From positions 496,001-560,000 of the forward strand of contig JBGAIF010000001.1 in assembly GCA_044225795.1 (NCBI GenBank): a stretch of DNA of 64,000 bases, in the 5' to 3' direction. This stretch comes from Nemorincola sp044225795 (GTDB lineage Bacteria > Bacteroidota > Bacteroidia > Chitinophagales > Chitinophagaceae). The notes under the pieces are model-generated. The model was not told the DNA's origin, did no database searches, and worked only from the letters and a program-made list of their open reading frames with translations. Each line of letters begins with the position of its first letter. Within the stretch, counting starts at the first letter, position 1. A program made the translations under genes and the position numbers. Positions 45,317 through 53,432 of the stretch are shown in pieces.

Positions 45317-46018
45317 TTAATGATTGTTTATGAAAATGCCCGCAAAGAAACTGTATATAGCCATAAGGAAATGCAAACGCCTTTTGTTCTTCAGAAAACG
45401 GAACTGCTTGGCACGCAGGAAGCGCTCATACAGCTTCTCTCTTTTCGTGAACTCGCGCCTGGTTTCCTCTGGGGTGTGGTGATCTTTGGGATCATAGAGC
45501 ATGGCCGTGCATAAACAGTTCTTCCGCTCCTTGCCTGTGAGTATGTCATAATTCACGCAACTCTTACACCCTTGCCAGAAGGCTTCGTCCTGGGTAAGCT
45601 CGGAGTAGGTAACGGGCTCGTAGCCTAATTCGCTGTTTATCTTCATCACTGCCAGCCCGGTAGTGAGGCCGAAGATCTTGGCATCAGGATATTTCCTGCG
45701 GCTCAGTTCAAATATCTTTTGTTTTATCAGCCTTGCCAGCCCATCCTTGCGGTATGCCGGGGCGACAATTAGTCCCGAATTGGCCACATATTCTCCATGT
45801 CCCCAGCTCTCTATATAACAAAAACCAGCCCATGCCCCATCGGCGGCAAAGGCAATGACCGCCTTGCCCTCCTTCATTTTCTGCTCCAGGTATTCCGGGG
45901 AGCGCTTGGCAATACCCGTACCACGGGCGCGGGCCGAGTCCTCCATCTCCCTACATATCTGCCCGGCGTAAACCGCGTGTGAGCCATCTGCAATAAGCAC
46001 TTTGAATGCCTGTGTCAT
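45317..46018 (-). CDS. GNAT acetyltransferase of the arginine cluster (candidate N-acetylglutamate synthase)
   Basis: A 233-aa GNAT-fold protein. Seen: acetyl-CoA segment LIVAPAYRKDGLARLIKQKIF, preceded by FCYIESWGHGEYVANSG, and a late Cys set C-x2-C-x(n)-C-x-C (GCKSCVNYD..., KNCLCTAM) that may bind a metal. The C-terminus is a basic helix (RFLRAKQFRFLKNKRRL) followed by a hydrophobic one. It is the first gene of the cluster with argC, argD and argB, where no classical argA or argJ is present. Bacteroidota arg clusters often start with such a GNAT, so it is the likely acetylglutamate synthase; this is inference from context. argG is not between it and argC. Confidence 0.75.
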   Translation of the reverse strand: MTQAFKVLIADGSHAVYAGQICREMEDSARARGTGIAKRSPEYLEQKMKEGKAVIAFAADGAWAGFCYIESWGHGEYVANSGLIVAPAYRKDGLARLIKQKIFELSRRKYPDAKIFGLTTGLAVMKINSELGYEPVTYSELTQDEAFWQGCKSCVNYDILTGKERKNCLCTAMLYDPKDHHTPEETRREFTKREKLYERFLRAKQFRFLKNKRRLHFLMAIYSFFAGIFINNH

Positions 46019-46052
46019 CTTTTCCTGTATTAACGAATAATATCTGCTGCAA

Positions 46053-46121
46053 AGCCTGTTCTGTATAGACGCGGTATAGAAATAAAGGTTTAACCCTTAT
46101 CATTTCTATAACAAACAGGCT
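46053..46121 (-). promoter_or_regulatory. Structured leader (stem-loop) of the arg operon
   Basis: Outer arms AGCCTGTT/AACAGGCT (46053-46060, 46114-46121) enclose an inner stem TATAGAAATAAAGG/CCTTATCATTTCTATA (46075-46088, 46095-46110) with a 6-nt loop. It lies 35 nt upstream of the GNAT start. The upper base coincides with the stop codon of a short upstream ORF. No U-run follows, so a classical terminator is not evident. Read on either strand the structure is the same; only its distance to the GNAT gene supports the minus direction. Confidence 0.55.
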
Positions 46122-46246
46122 CAACGCCGGACAGGGAAGGATACACATTTAAACGAAAAATCCATTCTCAGCGGAACGGAGAAAAAACCAAAACCGGAAG
46201 GAGGCTCTGTATGCTCTGCCGGAGCTATCAACAGGGATTTTTTCAT
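46121..46246 (-). CDS. Candidate 41-codon leader ORF ahead of the arg operon
   Basis: ATG at 46246 to TGA at 46121: a 41-aa peptide starting MKKSLLIAPAEH and ending FPVRR before the stop. Three Arg codons, two of them tandem just before the stop codon that meets the base of the stem-loop. No family is recognised. It could be a chance frame; it is listed because the Arg-Arg-stop position next to the hairpin fits translational or transcriptional attenuation by arginine. Confidence 0.35.
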   Translation of the reverse strand: MKKSLLIAPAEHTEPPSGFGFFSVPLRMDFSFKCVSFPVRR

Positions 46247-46300
46247 GAATCTATATAAAAATTATGGGATGCAAAAATACTGCTTTTATGCAGACTTTGC

Positions 46301-47449
46301 TCATTTGTTCAGTCGTTTCAGCCGTTCTGCCGCGGCATTAAGTGTTTCCTCTTTTTTGGAGAAACAGAAGCGGATGAGTTTATCATCTTTCTTATTGCTG
46401 TAGAACGCGCTTAACGGGATAACGGCCACCCCATGCTCCTTGGTAAGCCACTGGGCGAATTCCATATCGGGCATATCGCTGATCTGCCCGTAACCGGCTA
46501 CCTGGAAATAGCTGCCTTGTGCAGGCTTGTATATGGTGAACGGTGTTTCCTTCAGCAGCGAAAGAAAGAGATCTCTCTTTTGCTGCATGAGCAGCCCCAC
46601 AGGCAGCGCTTTATCATTATTGAGTATATGCGTGAGCGCGTATTGCGCAGGCGTATTGACCGTAAAAGACAAGAATTGATGTATGCGGCGGAAAGCCAGA
46701 GTATATGCGGGTGGCGCTATACAATAACCCACCTTCCAGCCAGTGCAGTTATACACCTTGCCAAAAGAATACTGGGCGAAGCTGCGCTGCCTGAGCTCGG
46801 GATGCTCCAGCACACTGTAATGCTTCATACCGTCGAAAACAAGCTGTTCGTACACTTCATCGGACAATATGACAATGTCTGTGTCGCGAACGATATCAGC
46901 AAGCCGGTCCCAATCTGATCTGTCCCAGATGGCACCACCGGGATTGTGCGGCGTATTTACAATGATAGCTTTTGTGCGCGGCGTCACCGCATCTTTCACT
47001 TTGTTCCAGTCCACTTGAAAACCGGGAGCGTCAAGCGATACGGGCACGGCGCGTGCACCGTTCATTTCTATATTGGGAATGTAGCTGTCGTAGGCAGGCT
47101 CGAGGATGATAGCCTCATCGCCGGGCCGGAGCACGGATGTGAACGCCGTATAGATAGCATATGTAGCGCCGGGTGTAACCGTGATCTCGTTGTCGGGGTC
47201 TATGTCCACATTGTAGCGCGCTTTGAAATTGGCGGATATGGCCTGCCGCAGCAACGGTAAACCGGCCATAGGCACATACTGATTGTACCCATTGCGGGCC
47301 GCATCGCCAAGCGCCTGAGCCAACTGTTCATCTATATTGAAGTCGGGAAAGCCCTGCGACAGATTGATGGCATTGTGCTGCTGCGCCAGCGCACTCATCA
47401 CGGTAAAAATAGTGGTGCCGGTAGCAGAATGCTTCTGAGGAAAGTTCAT
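46301..47449 (-). CDS. PLP-dependent aminotransferase (methionine/kynurenine type)
   Basis: Class I/II aminotransferase related to methionine aminotransferase YbdL and kynurenine-oxoglutarate transaminase. About 382 aa. Seen: TGTTIFTVMSALAQQHNAINLSQGFPDF, TVTPGATYAIYTAFTSVL, EPAYDSYIP, IIVNTPHNPGGAIWDR, LSDEVYEQLVF and the PLP Lys in SFGKVYNCTGWKVGY. The frame extends to a GTG at 47458; the ATG at 47449 (MNFPQKHSATGTTIF) is preferred. It follows the GDP-mannose pyrophosphorylase gene by a few bases. Confidence 0.9.
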   Translation of the reverse strand: MNFPQKHSATGTTIFTVMSALAQQHNAINLSQGFPDFNIDEQLAQALGDAARNGYNQYVPMAGLPLLRQAISANFKARYNVDIDPDNEITVTPGATYAIYTAFTSVLRPGDEAIILEPAYDSYIPNIEMNGARAVPVSLDAPGFQVDWNKVKDAVTPRTKAIIVNTPHNPGGAIWDRSDWDRLADIVRDTDIVILSDEVYEQLVFDGMKHYSVLEHPELRQRSFAQYSFGKVYNCTGWKVGYCIAPPAYTLAFRRIHQFLSFTVNTPAQYALTHILNNDKALPVGLLMQQKRDLFLSLLKETPFTIYKPAQGSYFQVAGYGQISDMPDMEFAQWLTKEHGVAVIPLSAFYSNKKDDKLIRFCFSKKEETLNAAAERLKRLNK

Positions 47450-47461
47450 GGAGTGCACTGT

Positions 47462-48547
47462 TTACAAATACTTATCGCCTTTGTTTCGCTTTACCTCGGC
47501 CACATATTCCTTGATCTGCTGCTCGCGGTTGCGCTCGCAAATGAGGAGCACATCGGGCGTGTCAACCACAATGAACTTTTCAAGCCCCTGAAGCACTACG
47601 AGTTTTTCGTTAGGGGCTTTTATCATGCACTCGGTGGCGTCTATGACCATTACATTGTTGCCGAGCACGGCATTGCCGAGATAGTCCTTATTGCAATTGT
47701 CGTATGCGGACTCCCATGTGCCGAGATCGCACCAGCCAAAGTAAGAAGGTATCACGTACACATTGCGCGCCTTCTCCATGATACCATAGTCAATGGATAT
47801 GTTCGTACAATGCGGGTACAGCTTACTGATCACATCGCGCTCGGCAGGTGTGTTATAGGAGCCGGTAGCCTGCAGGAATACTTCGTGCATCTCCGGCAGG
47901 AAATGTTTCAGCGCATCCATTATGGTCTGCACATTCCAGACGAATATGCCGGAGTTCCAGAGGAAGTCGCCACTTTTGAGGAAGGTACGCGCCAGCTCCA
48001 GGGATGGTTTTTCTGTAAATGTCTTTACCCTGTATGCCTGGTCTTTTTCTTCCTCGGTCTCATATTGTATGTATCCATAGCCCGTATCGGGACGGGTGGG
48101 CTTTACACCAAGCGTGAGCAGTGACGGATGATGCGCTACGAAGTCGAGCGCGGCATGCGCTGTGCGTTCGAAAGCGTGCTCATCCATAATAAGATGATCG
48201 GCGGGTGACATGATGATATTTGCCTTGGGGTTGAGGGCATACATCTTGTGGGCAAAGTAAGCCGCGCAAGGGGCAGTATTCTTGCGTGAAGGTTCGCTGA
48301 TGATGTTCTCGTCGCTGATCTCGGGGATCTGTTTCTTAAGGGTAGAGATATACTGCTCGTTGGTGATGAAGTAAATATTCTCCTTGGGGCAGATATGCTT
48401 GAAGCGGTTGTAGGTCCACTGTATGAGGGAGCGGCCTGTGCCCAGCAGGTCTAGGAACTGCTTGGGGTAAGAGGTGCGGCTCTCCGGCCAAAACCGGCTG
48501 CCGATACCACCAGCCATGATGGCCACGTAGTTATTCTGGATGCTCAT
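47462..48547 (-). CDS. manC: Mannose-1-phosphate guanylyltransferase
   Basis: Makes GDP-mannose for surface polysaccharides. 361 aa, nucleotidyltransferase domain only, without the phosphomannose isomerase domain of long enzymes. Seen: VAIMAGGIGSRFWPESRTSYPKQFLDLLG, MSPADHLIMDEHAF, TLGVKPTRPDTGYGYIQYE, FTEKPSLELARTFL and FLWNSGIFVW, and the C-terminal WCDLGTWESAYD. Symbol given for the activity; homologues may be named manC or algA. Possibly an operon with the aminotransferase downstream. Confidence 0.93.
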   Translation of the reverse strand: MSIQNNYVAIMAGGIGSRFWPESRTSYPKQFLDLLGTGRSLIQWTYNRFKHICPKENIYFITNEQYISTLKKQIPEISDENIISEPSRKNTAPCAAYFAHKMYALNPKANIIMSPADHLIMDEHAFERTAHAALDFVAHHPSLLTLGVKPTRPDTGYGYIQYETEEEKDQAYRVKTFTEKPSLELARTFLKSGDFLWNSGIFVWNVQTIMDALKHFLPEMHEVFLQATGSYNTPAERDVISKLYPHCTNISIDYGIMEKARNVYVIPSYFGWCDLGTWESAYDNCNKDYLGNAVLGNNVMVIDATECMIKAPNEKLVVLQGLEKFIVVDTPDVLLICERNREQQIKEYVAEVKRNKGDKYL

Positions 48548-48714
48548 GATCGTTTAATCAAATAAAGGTTATACGCTGAACATAGTGAGAGCGCTTATCC
48601 TTCAGGGTACTCAGATAATTTGGATAAAAGTAGCATAAATCGGGGTATCAGGAAAGGGTAAAGGTGCAATTACTTGATAAGTTTTGTGCATTTGTAGAGA
48701 TAAAAACGAATGAC

Positions 48715-48918
48715 ATGATCACGGTGCATCCTCAGTATATTACAGATTCGGCGGGCGAGAAGCTCGTTGTATTGCCTGCCAGTGAGTTTAAGAGCATAAT
48801 GGAAGAGTTGGAGGACCTGGAAGATATTCGTTTATACGACGAGGCCAAGAAAGAGGATGATGGCACGAGAATATCTTTCGAGGAAGTATTCAGGCAAATT
48901 GAGCAAAGAAAAAAGTAA
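48715..48918 (+). CDS. Orphan Phd/YefM-like antitoxin-type small protein
   Basis: A 67-aa acidic protein. The frame opens at 48664, but the ATG at 48715 gives MITVHPQYITDSAGEKLVVLPASEFKSIMEELEDLEDIRLYDEAKKED, typical of small antitoxin-like proteins: a beta-hairpin N-terminus with the phrase KLVVLP-x-x-E-F and a long acidic helix. No toxin ORF follows (the next feature is a terminator hairpin) or precedes, so it is an orphan. DNA binding cannot be shown. Confidence 0.6.
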   Translation: MITVHPQYITDSAGEKLVVLPASEFKSIMEELEDLEDIRLYDEAKKEDDGTRISFEEVFRQIEQRKK

Positions 48919-48940
48919 TTGCTACAAATGTATTCGCATA

Positions 48941-48968
48941 AAAAAGGAGGCTTATAAGCCTCCTTTTT
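48941..48968. terminator. Bidirectional terminator hairpin
   Basis: A 28-nt self-complementary palindrome (AAAAAGGAGGCTTA/TAAGCCTCCTTTTT) with A- and T-runs at its ends, between the convergent antitoxin-like gene and the Nfu gene. Confidence 0.9.
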
Positions 48969-48986
48969 CTATTACAAATGTTCTAA

Positions 48987-49574
48987 TTATTCCGCTTCAG
49001 CCACTACTTCCTTTACCTCGGGTATCATACGCTTCATCATGCCTTCTATGCCCGACTTGAGAGTGATCATAGATGATGGGCAGCCCGAGCAGGAGCCCTG
49101 CAACATGAGCTTTACAGTGCCATTGTCAAAACCCTTGAAGCTGATAGCGCCGCCGTCCATTTCCACAGCCGGTTTCACGTAATTCTCAAGGAGTTCCTTG
49201 ATGCGCACGACCACGTCGCCATCATCGGCGCTGACGGTATTTGTGCTAACCTTGGCTACTATGAGGTCTTCATTGATGACCACTTTGCCGGCCTCAAGGT
49301 ATTGCTTCAAAAACTCCCTGATGGTTGGTATCACTTCGTCCCAGGCCGTATCGGGGGTTTTGGTGAGGGTAACAAAATTGCTGGCTATGAATACACTCTT
49401 GATAAAAGGAAAAGCAAACAGTTCTTTTGCCAGCGGGGAAGGCGTAGCTGTTGACTCCTCGGGGAAGTCAATGCTCTTGCCGGGATACAGCAGTTTGTTG
49501 GCTACAAACTTCATGGTCTCCGGGTTAGGGGTCATTTCTGTATATATGCTCACTATGGTATTTCCGGTCTTCAA
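48987..49574 (-). CDS. Nfu-type iron-sulfur cluster carrier (NifU C-terminal domain)
   Basis: Carrier protein for Fe-S cluster assembly. About 195 aa from the ATG at 49574; the frame runs to 49598, but a TATTTTTG box at 49596-49603 overlaps it, so the internal start is chosen. The N-terminal half is the Nfu N domain (IYTEMTPNPETMKFVANKLL, PLAKELFAFPFIKSVFIASNFVTL). The C-terminal half is the NifU-like domain with the cluster Cys pair in LQGSCSGCPSSMITLKSGIE. Confidence 0.93.
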   Translation of the reverse strand: MKTGNTIVSIYTEMTPNPETMKFVANKLLYPGKSIDFPEESTATPSPLAKELFAFPFIKSVFIASNFVTLTKTPDTAWDEVIPTIREFLKQYLEAGKVVINEDLIVAKVSTNTVSADDGDVVVRIKELLENYVKPAVEMDGGAISFKGFDNGTVKLMLQGSCSGCPSSMITLKSGIEGMMKRMIPEVKEVVAEAE

Positions 49575-49595
49575 CATCTCGAAAAATATTTGACA

Positions 49596-49603
49596 CAAAA
49601 ATA
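49596..49603 (-). promoter_or_regulatory. -7 box of the nfu gene
   Basis: Minus-strand TATTTTTG (match to TAnnTTTG) about 22 nt before the chosen ATG at 49574. No TTG at the standard spacing was found. Confidence 0.45.
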
Positions 49604-49677
49604 CGAAAATACCCGCTCTGATAGGATCGTAAATAGCAATAGTGCCTAAGTTTAAATCAATAATTGCAAAAAAGCCG

Positions 49678-49708
49678 TTGTATTTTAACGCTACAGAAGG
49701 TATATTTG
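49678..49708 (+). promoter_or_regulatory. Promoter of the small lipoprotein gene
   Basis: TTG (49678-49680), 20 nt, TATATTTG (49701-49708): full match. The ATG at 49725 follows 17 nt later, so this is good support for expression of a 43-codon gene. Confidence 0.75.
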
Positions 49709-49724
49709 ATAAAAGATATACCCA

Positions 49725-49856
49725 ATGAACCGTTCCCGCAAAGCCCTTGCGCTAGTGCTGCTTCTGACCTTTTTCCTGGCGTCGTGTATAGAAGTGAAAC
49801 CACATCCGAAATACTATAAAAGGCATAAAAAGATGTTTTATCACCATGTGTATTGA
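49725..49856 (+). CDS. 43-aa lipoprotein
   Basis: A very small exported lipoprotein: MNRSRKALALVLLLTFFLASC then a Cys lipobox at residue 21, and a 22-residue mature part rich in Lys, His and Tyr (EVKPHPKYYKRHKKMFYHHVY). The mature peptide is strongly basic, and His-rich at the end. Function unknown. The matching promoter and lipobox make chance unlikely. Confidence 0.7.
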   Translation: MNRSRKALALVLLLTFFLASCIEVKPHPKYYKRHKKMFYHHVY

Positions 49857-49973
49857 TGCCTTAGTGACAAATACACTATGCAGTATTGAAAAGTTAAGGA
49901 AACAATCCAGAACGCATAGTTGCAGAACCTGCCCGGATCTTATTGTATTACGCTTCAGATGCAAATAGCAAAG

Positions 49974-50001
49974 GCAAAAAAAAGCCGCTCATCAGAGCGG
50001 C
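49974..50001 (-). terminator. Terminator of the trigger factor gene
   Basis: On the minus strand GCCGCTC-tgat-GAGCGGC followed by TTTTTTTTG. It starts 22 bp past the trigger factor stop. Confidence 0.85.
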
Positions 50002-50023
50002 CCCGTATAAATATTCATCTTTA

Positions 50024-51409
50024 TTAATGATGGTGGTGGTGCGCTTCGTGCGCGCTGCCCAGCTTGAAGAATTCTTCTTCTCCTATTCCCTTCTCTTCAA
50101 TAGCAAATTTGGTCCCGAGGAAGGAGAACAGTTTAGCGTAGATCAGGCGACGGTAGGTCTCATCCATTGTCTTCTCGTCCTTAGCTACTTTGTTCATATA
50201 GCCATCCAGCCACGGCGCTTCATCTTCGTCATCAGCACCTATGTTGAAATAAGCCAGTACGCGTGTTTTGATGTCCCTGATCACTTCATCACGGCCAACG
50301 GTGATGTTGTTGTCCTTCATCAACTGGTCGGAGATAAGCTGCCAGCGGAGCTGGTGCTCGAAACCACCAAACTCATGCTCTACCTCTGCTGCAGATTTGC
50401 GTTTTTCGCCGCCTTCCATCATCCAGCGTTTCAGGAAAGCTACGGGCAGGTTGATCTCTGTATTATGAACGAGCAGCTCGTACATCTCATTTTCGAGGCG
50501 CTCGCCGGTGATACGGTCGAACTCGCGCTGTAATTCAGCCTTTACTCTTTCGCGGAAATCGGCTTCGTCCTTCACTTCGGTATTCTGGAATACCTGCGCA
50601 TACAGCTCCATACCGAGATCCTGCGGGATGAGCAGGCCTACTTTTGATAAGGTAAGCTTGTAATGATGCTCTGCAACTTCGTTTCCGGCCTTGAGCGGAT
50701 CTGCGAGGAACCGCTGCAGCTCTTCTGCCGTACAAACATCAGCCGGGCGGAACACTACAGTTGCGCCAGCCTGCTTGCCCATGAGCATATCCCTGAGCTT
50801 AGCCGGCAGTTTGTCGAGCACTGCTGTATCGTCGATCTTCTTTGACACATCGGTAACATTACCATCAGCATCGCAAGGCTCGTAAGAAGTATAAACGATA
50901 TCCTCCTTGTTGCCGATGGTTTCCTGAGACTCTACCTTACCATAACGGCGGCGGATACGCTCGATCTCATCGTCCATCATCTTATCGGTAACAGTGATCT
51001 TATAGCGTGTAAGAACCGTGCCGTTCTTTACAGCGGGGATATCAAAATCGGGTTTAATGCCCACTTCGAAAGCGAAGTCCACATCCTCCGGCTTGTTCAT
51101 GTCGAGCGCTGTTCTGGCGGCATCGGGCATGATCATAGGCTGGGCGAAAATAGCCATGTTCTGCTCCTGCATGTAATCTTCCAGCTTTTTGCCGGCGCTG
51201 CGGATCACCTCTTCGTTGAAGATGGACTGGCCATACATTTTGCGCATCATTCCGGCAGGCACCATGCCTTTACGGAAGCCGGGAACATTTGCCGTCTTAG
51301 CGTATTGCTTCAGTTGTTTTTCAAAGGAAGGCATGTAATCATCCTTCGTCAGTTTCACGGTTATCTTATCGTGCAGTGTGCCGATATTCTCACGTGTTAC
51401 AGTTGCCAT
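50024..51409 (-). CDS. tig: Trigger factor
   Basis: Ribosome-associated chaperone and peptidyl-prolyl isomerase. The frame is open to 51466, but MATVTRENIGTLHDKITVKL at the ATG at 51409 is the family start; 461 aa. Seen: VPGFRKGMVPAGMMRKMYG (ribosome-binding loop G-F-R-K-G-x-x-P), then a long helical C-terminal domain. The central FKBP-like domain is weakly conserved. The protein ends HEAHHHHH, a natural His-rich tail encoded in the genome. It is the first gene on its transcript and has its own terminator. Confidence 0.93.
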   Translation of the reverse strand: MATVTRENIGTLHDKITVKLTKDDYMPSFEKQLKQYAKTANVPGFRKGMVPAGMMRKMYGQSIFNEEVIRSAGKKLEDYMQEQNMAIFAQPMIMPDAARTALDMNKPEDVDFAFEVGIKPDFDIPAVKNGTVLTRYKITVTDKMMDDEIERIRRRYGKVESQETIGNKEDIVYTSYEPCDADGNVTDVSKKIDDTAVLDKLPAKLRDMLMGKQAGATVVFRPADVCTAEELQRFLADPLKAGNEVAEHHYKLTLSKVGLLIPQDLGMELYAQVFQNTEVKDEADFRERVKAELQREFDRITGERLENEMYELLVHNTEINLPVAFLKRWMMEGGEKRKSAAEVEHEFGGFEHQLRWQLISDQLMKDNNITVGRDEVIRDIKTRVLAYFNIGADDEDEAPWLDGYMNKVAKDEKTMDETYRRLIYAKLFSFLGTKFAIEEKGIGEEEFFKLGSAHEAHHHHH

Positions 51410-51552
51410 ATAATATTGTTTTTCTTGTTTTAATAAATAGCCAGTTCTCTTAGTAACCTGCTTCACGCCTAAGGCGGAAACAGAGCGGGAGCGAAAGGTA
51501 AAGAAGTGCGGAGATCCGGCTCATCGCTTTGCCGCTCTCCGCACTTCCTTTG

Positions 51553-51634
51553 TGCGGGTGGAGGGACTCGAACCCCCAAGCCTCGCAGCACTAGATCCTA
51601 AGTCTAGCGTGTCTACCAATTTCACCACACCCGC
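51553..51634 (-). tRNA. tRNA-Leu (anticodon TAG)
   Basis: 82 nt. Acceptor arms GCGGGTG and CACCCGC pair fully; D-loop with GGTAGACACG; anticodon stem CTAGA/TCTAG with loop CTTAGGA, anticodon TAG; a long variable arm of the class II type (GTGCTGCGAGGC); T-arm GGGGGTTCGAGTCCC. The discriminator is A and CCA is not encoded. Confidence 0.95.
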
Positions 51635-51657
51635 ATCCTGCCTTTTCAGGCGGGGTG

Positions 51658-51665
51658 CAAAGGTA
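51658..51665 (-). promoter_or_regulatory. -7 box of the tRNA-Leu gene
   Basis: Minus-strand TACCTTTG (match to TAnnTTTG), 24 bp before the tRNA 5' end. Best fitting TTG spacing is off the norm, so the upstream half is weak. Confidence 0.5.
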
Positions 51666-51859
51666 GGTAAAAAATCAATCCATGAAGCATGGGCAACAGA
51701 GAGATATTCCGGTGGCGGGAAACATTATAAATAAACACTTTATATGAGCGGGACCTACTACAGGAAAAGAATAATCCGGTCACAGAAAGCTGCAAACAGA
51801 TAAGCCATATGGCATAGCCTACGAGATCACATATAAGCCGCGCATATGTAAAGGCGTGC

Positions 51860-53227
51860 TTACAGATGCAGCAACATAGCCGCGACAGAGAAGTAGATGA
51901 TGAGCCCTGTTACGTCCACCAGGGTGGCCACGAAGGGCGCCGAGGAGGTGGCGGGATCGAGTTTCAGTTTTTTCAGCACCATGGGAATCATAGATCCGCT
52001 GAGTGTACCCCACATGACAACGCCAATAAGTGAGAAGAACACGGTAGTGCCTACCATCCACCAGGGGAAGCGCCCGTATTGTCCCCAACCGAGCTCGTGC
52101 CAGATGGAAATACGGATAAAACCTACCGCGCCAAGGATGACCCCCAGCGTAAGGCCGGAAAGTATCTCGCGACGCATGACATACCACCAGTCACGGGGGG
52201 ACAGCTCCTTAAGGGCCATAGCACGAATGATAAGCGTGGCCGCCTGCGAACCACAGTTACCACCGCTGGAAATAATGAGCGGCAGGAATATCATGAGCAC
52301 CACAGCTTTTTCCAGCTCTACCTGGAAATGTGCCATGGCGGTGGCCGTGAGCATCTCGCTGAGGAAGAGGATGATGAGCCAGCCGGCGCGTTTCTGGATA
52401 AGGGTGAAGAAGCCTGTTTTTACATAAGGCAGGTCGAGTGATTCGAGACCACCGAACTGTTGCATTTCCTTTGTGTCCTTTTCTTCGGCCTCATCGATCA
52501 CGTCATCTACGGTAACTACCCCCATGACCACGTTGTTGCTGTTGGTGACGGGTAATGCCACACGGTCGTACTCCTTGAACTTCTGGATAGCCTCGTCGAT
52601 GCCGTCCTGGATATCGAGCTTGACATAGAAGCCGTCCATAATGTCCTCTATGGTCTTGCTGTGCTCATTGAGCACGAGGCGGCGGATAGGGATATCATCG
52701 ACCAGCTTGCCGTTATTGTCCACAACGAAGATCACATTGGCGGCAGGCGTATCTGTATAGAAACGGCGCAGGTGCTCTATGGCCTGGCCAATGGTCCACT
52801 CTTTACGAACGGTTGTGAAATTGGTATTTATAAGCCGCGCCACGCTCTGCTCGGGATAGCCGAGGAGGTCGTAGGTAGCGAGGCGGTTCTTATCATTGAG
52901 CAGGTTAAGATATTCGGTCACCTCAACGCCATCGAGTGTATCGAAAAAGGCGATACGGTCGTTCGACTCGAGGTTATTGAGGATGTTGGATATCTTGGGC
53001 CGTGGCAATTCTTCCATCACGCGGCTCTGCAGCACGTGATCGAGAAATGAGAATATTTTCGTCTGAACGCCTTCGGGTAAGGCTAAGAATGTATTTATCG
53101 CGTGATCTTCCGGCAGTGAACCCAATAGCTTAGCTACCTCAGCCGGATAGTCTTCATCCTTGCTGTGGTGTAGCAACTCGCTGAGGTCGCCTTCCAGAAT
53201 TTTCTCCCTCAGATCCTGAACCAGCAT
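51860..53227 (-). CDS. mgtE: Magnesium transporter MgtE
   Basis: Mg2+ channel of the inner membrane, 455 aa. Domains in order: N-terminal helical MgtE_N (LLGSLPEDHAINTFLALPEG), two CBS domains (about 135-255, VFVVDNNGKLVDDIPIRRLVL and VALPVTNSNNVVMGVVTVDDVIDE), then five transmembrane helices with SSGGNCGSQAATLIIRAMAL, the conserved pore-forming segment with N-x-G-x-Q-x-x-T, and FVATLVDVTGLIIYF. CBS domains sense Mg2+. Own promoter at 53314-53346. Confidence 0.95.
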   Translation of the reverse strand: MLVQDLREKILEGDLSELLHHSKDEDYPAEVAKLLGSLPEDHAINTFLALPEGVQTKIFSFLDHVLQSRVMEELPRPKISNILNNLESNDRIAFFDTLDGVEVTEYLNLLNDKNRLATYDLLGYPEQSVARLINTNFTTVRKEWTIGQAIEHLRRFYTDTPAANVIFVVDNNGKLVDDIPIRRLVLNEHSKTIEDIMDGFYVKLDIQDGIDEAIQKFKEYDRVALPVTNSNNVVMGVVTVDDVIDEAEEKDTKEMQQFGGLESLDLPYVKTGFFTLIQKRAGWLIILFLSEMLTATAMAHFQVELEKAVVLMIFLPLIISSGGNCGSQAATLIIRAMALKELSPRDWWYVMRREILSGLTLGVILGAVGFIRISIWHELGWGQYGRFPWWMVGTTVFFSLIGVVMWGTLSGSMIPMVLKKLKLDPATSSAPFVATLVDVTGLIIYFSVAAMLLHL

Positions 53228-53313
53228 TGCTTACCATCTATTAATTGATTTTAGTGAGACAAGGCCCGCCCGCAGGCGTCCCTGTATGAATACCGGCTTT
53301 TAGAAAAAGCACG

Positions 53314-53346
53314 CAAAGGTACTTTTATTTCTTTTTAAACGGACAA
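53314..53346 (-). promoter_or_regulatory. Promoter of mgtE
   Basis: Minus-strand TTG (53346-53344), 22-nt spacer, TACCTTTG (53321-53314). The leader would be about 80 nt; no Mg riboswitch fold is recognised in it. Confidence 0.6.
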
Positions 53347-53432
53347 AATTATTTATGCCACCGTATTAATTTTTTTGGGTGGCGGTAGTTATTGTATATG
53401 TTTCAATAGAAAGCGGACCGTTGTGCGGTTAA

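Noticed and set aside
48857..49060. 67-codon frame after the antitoxin-like gene as a toxin
   Set aside because: It overlaps the antitoxin reading frame and the terminator hairpin, and has no RelE- or ParE-like features.
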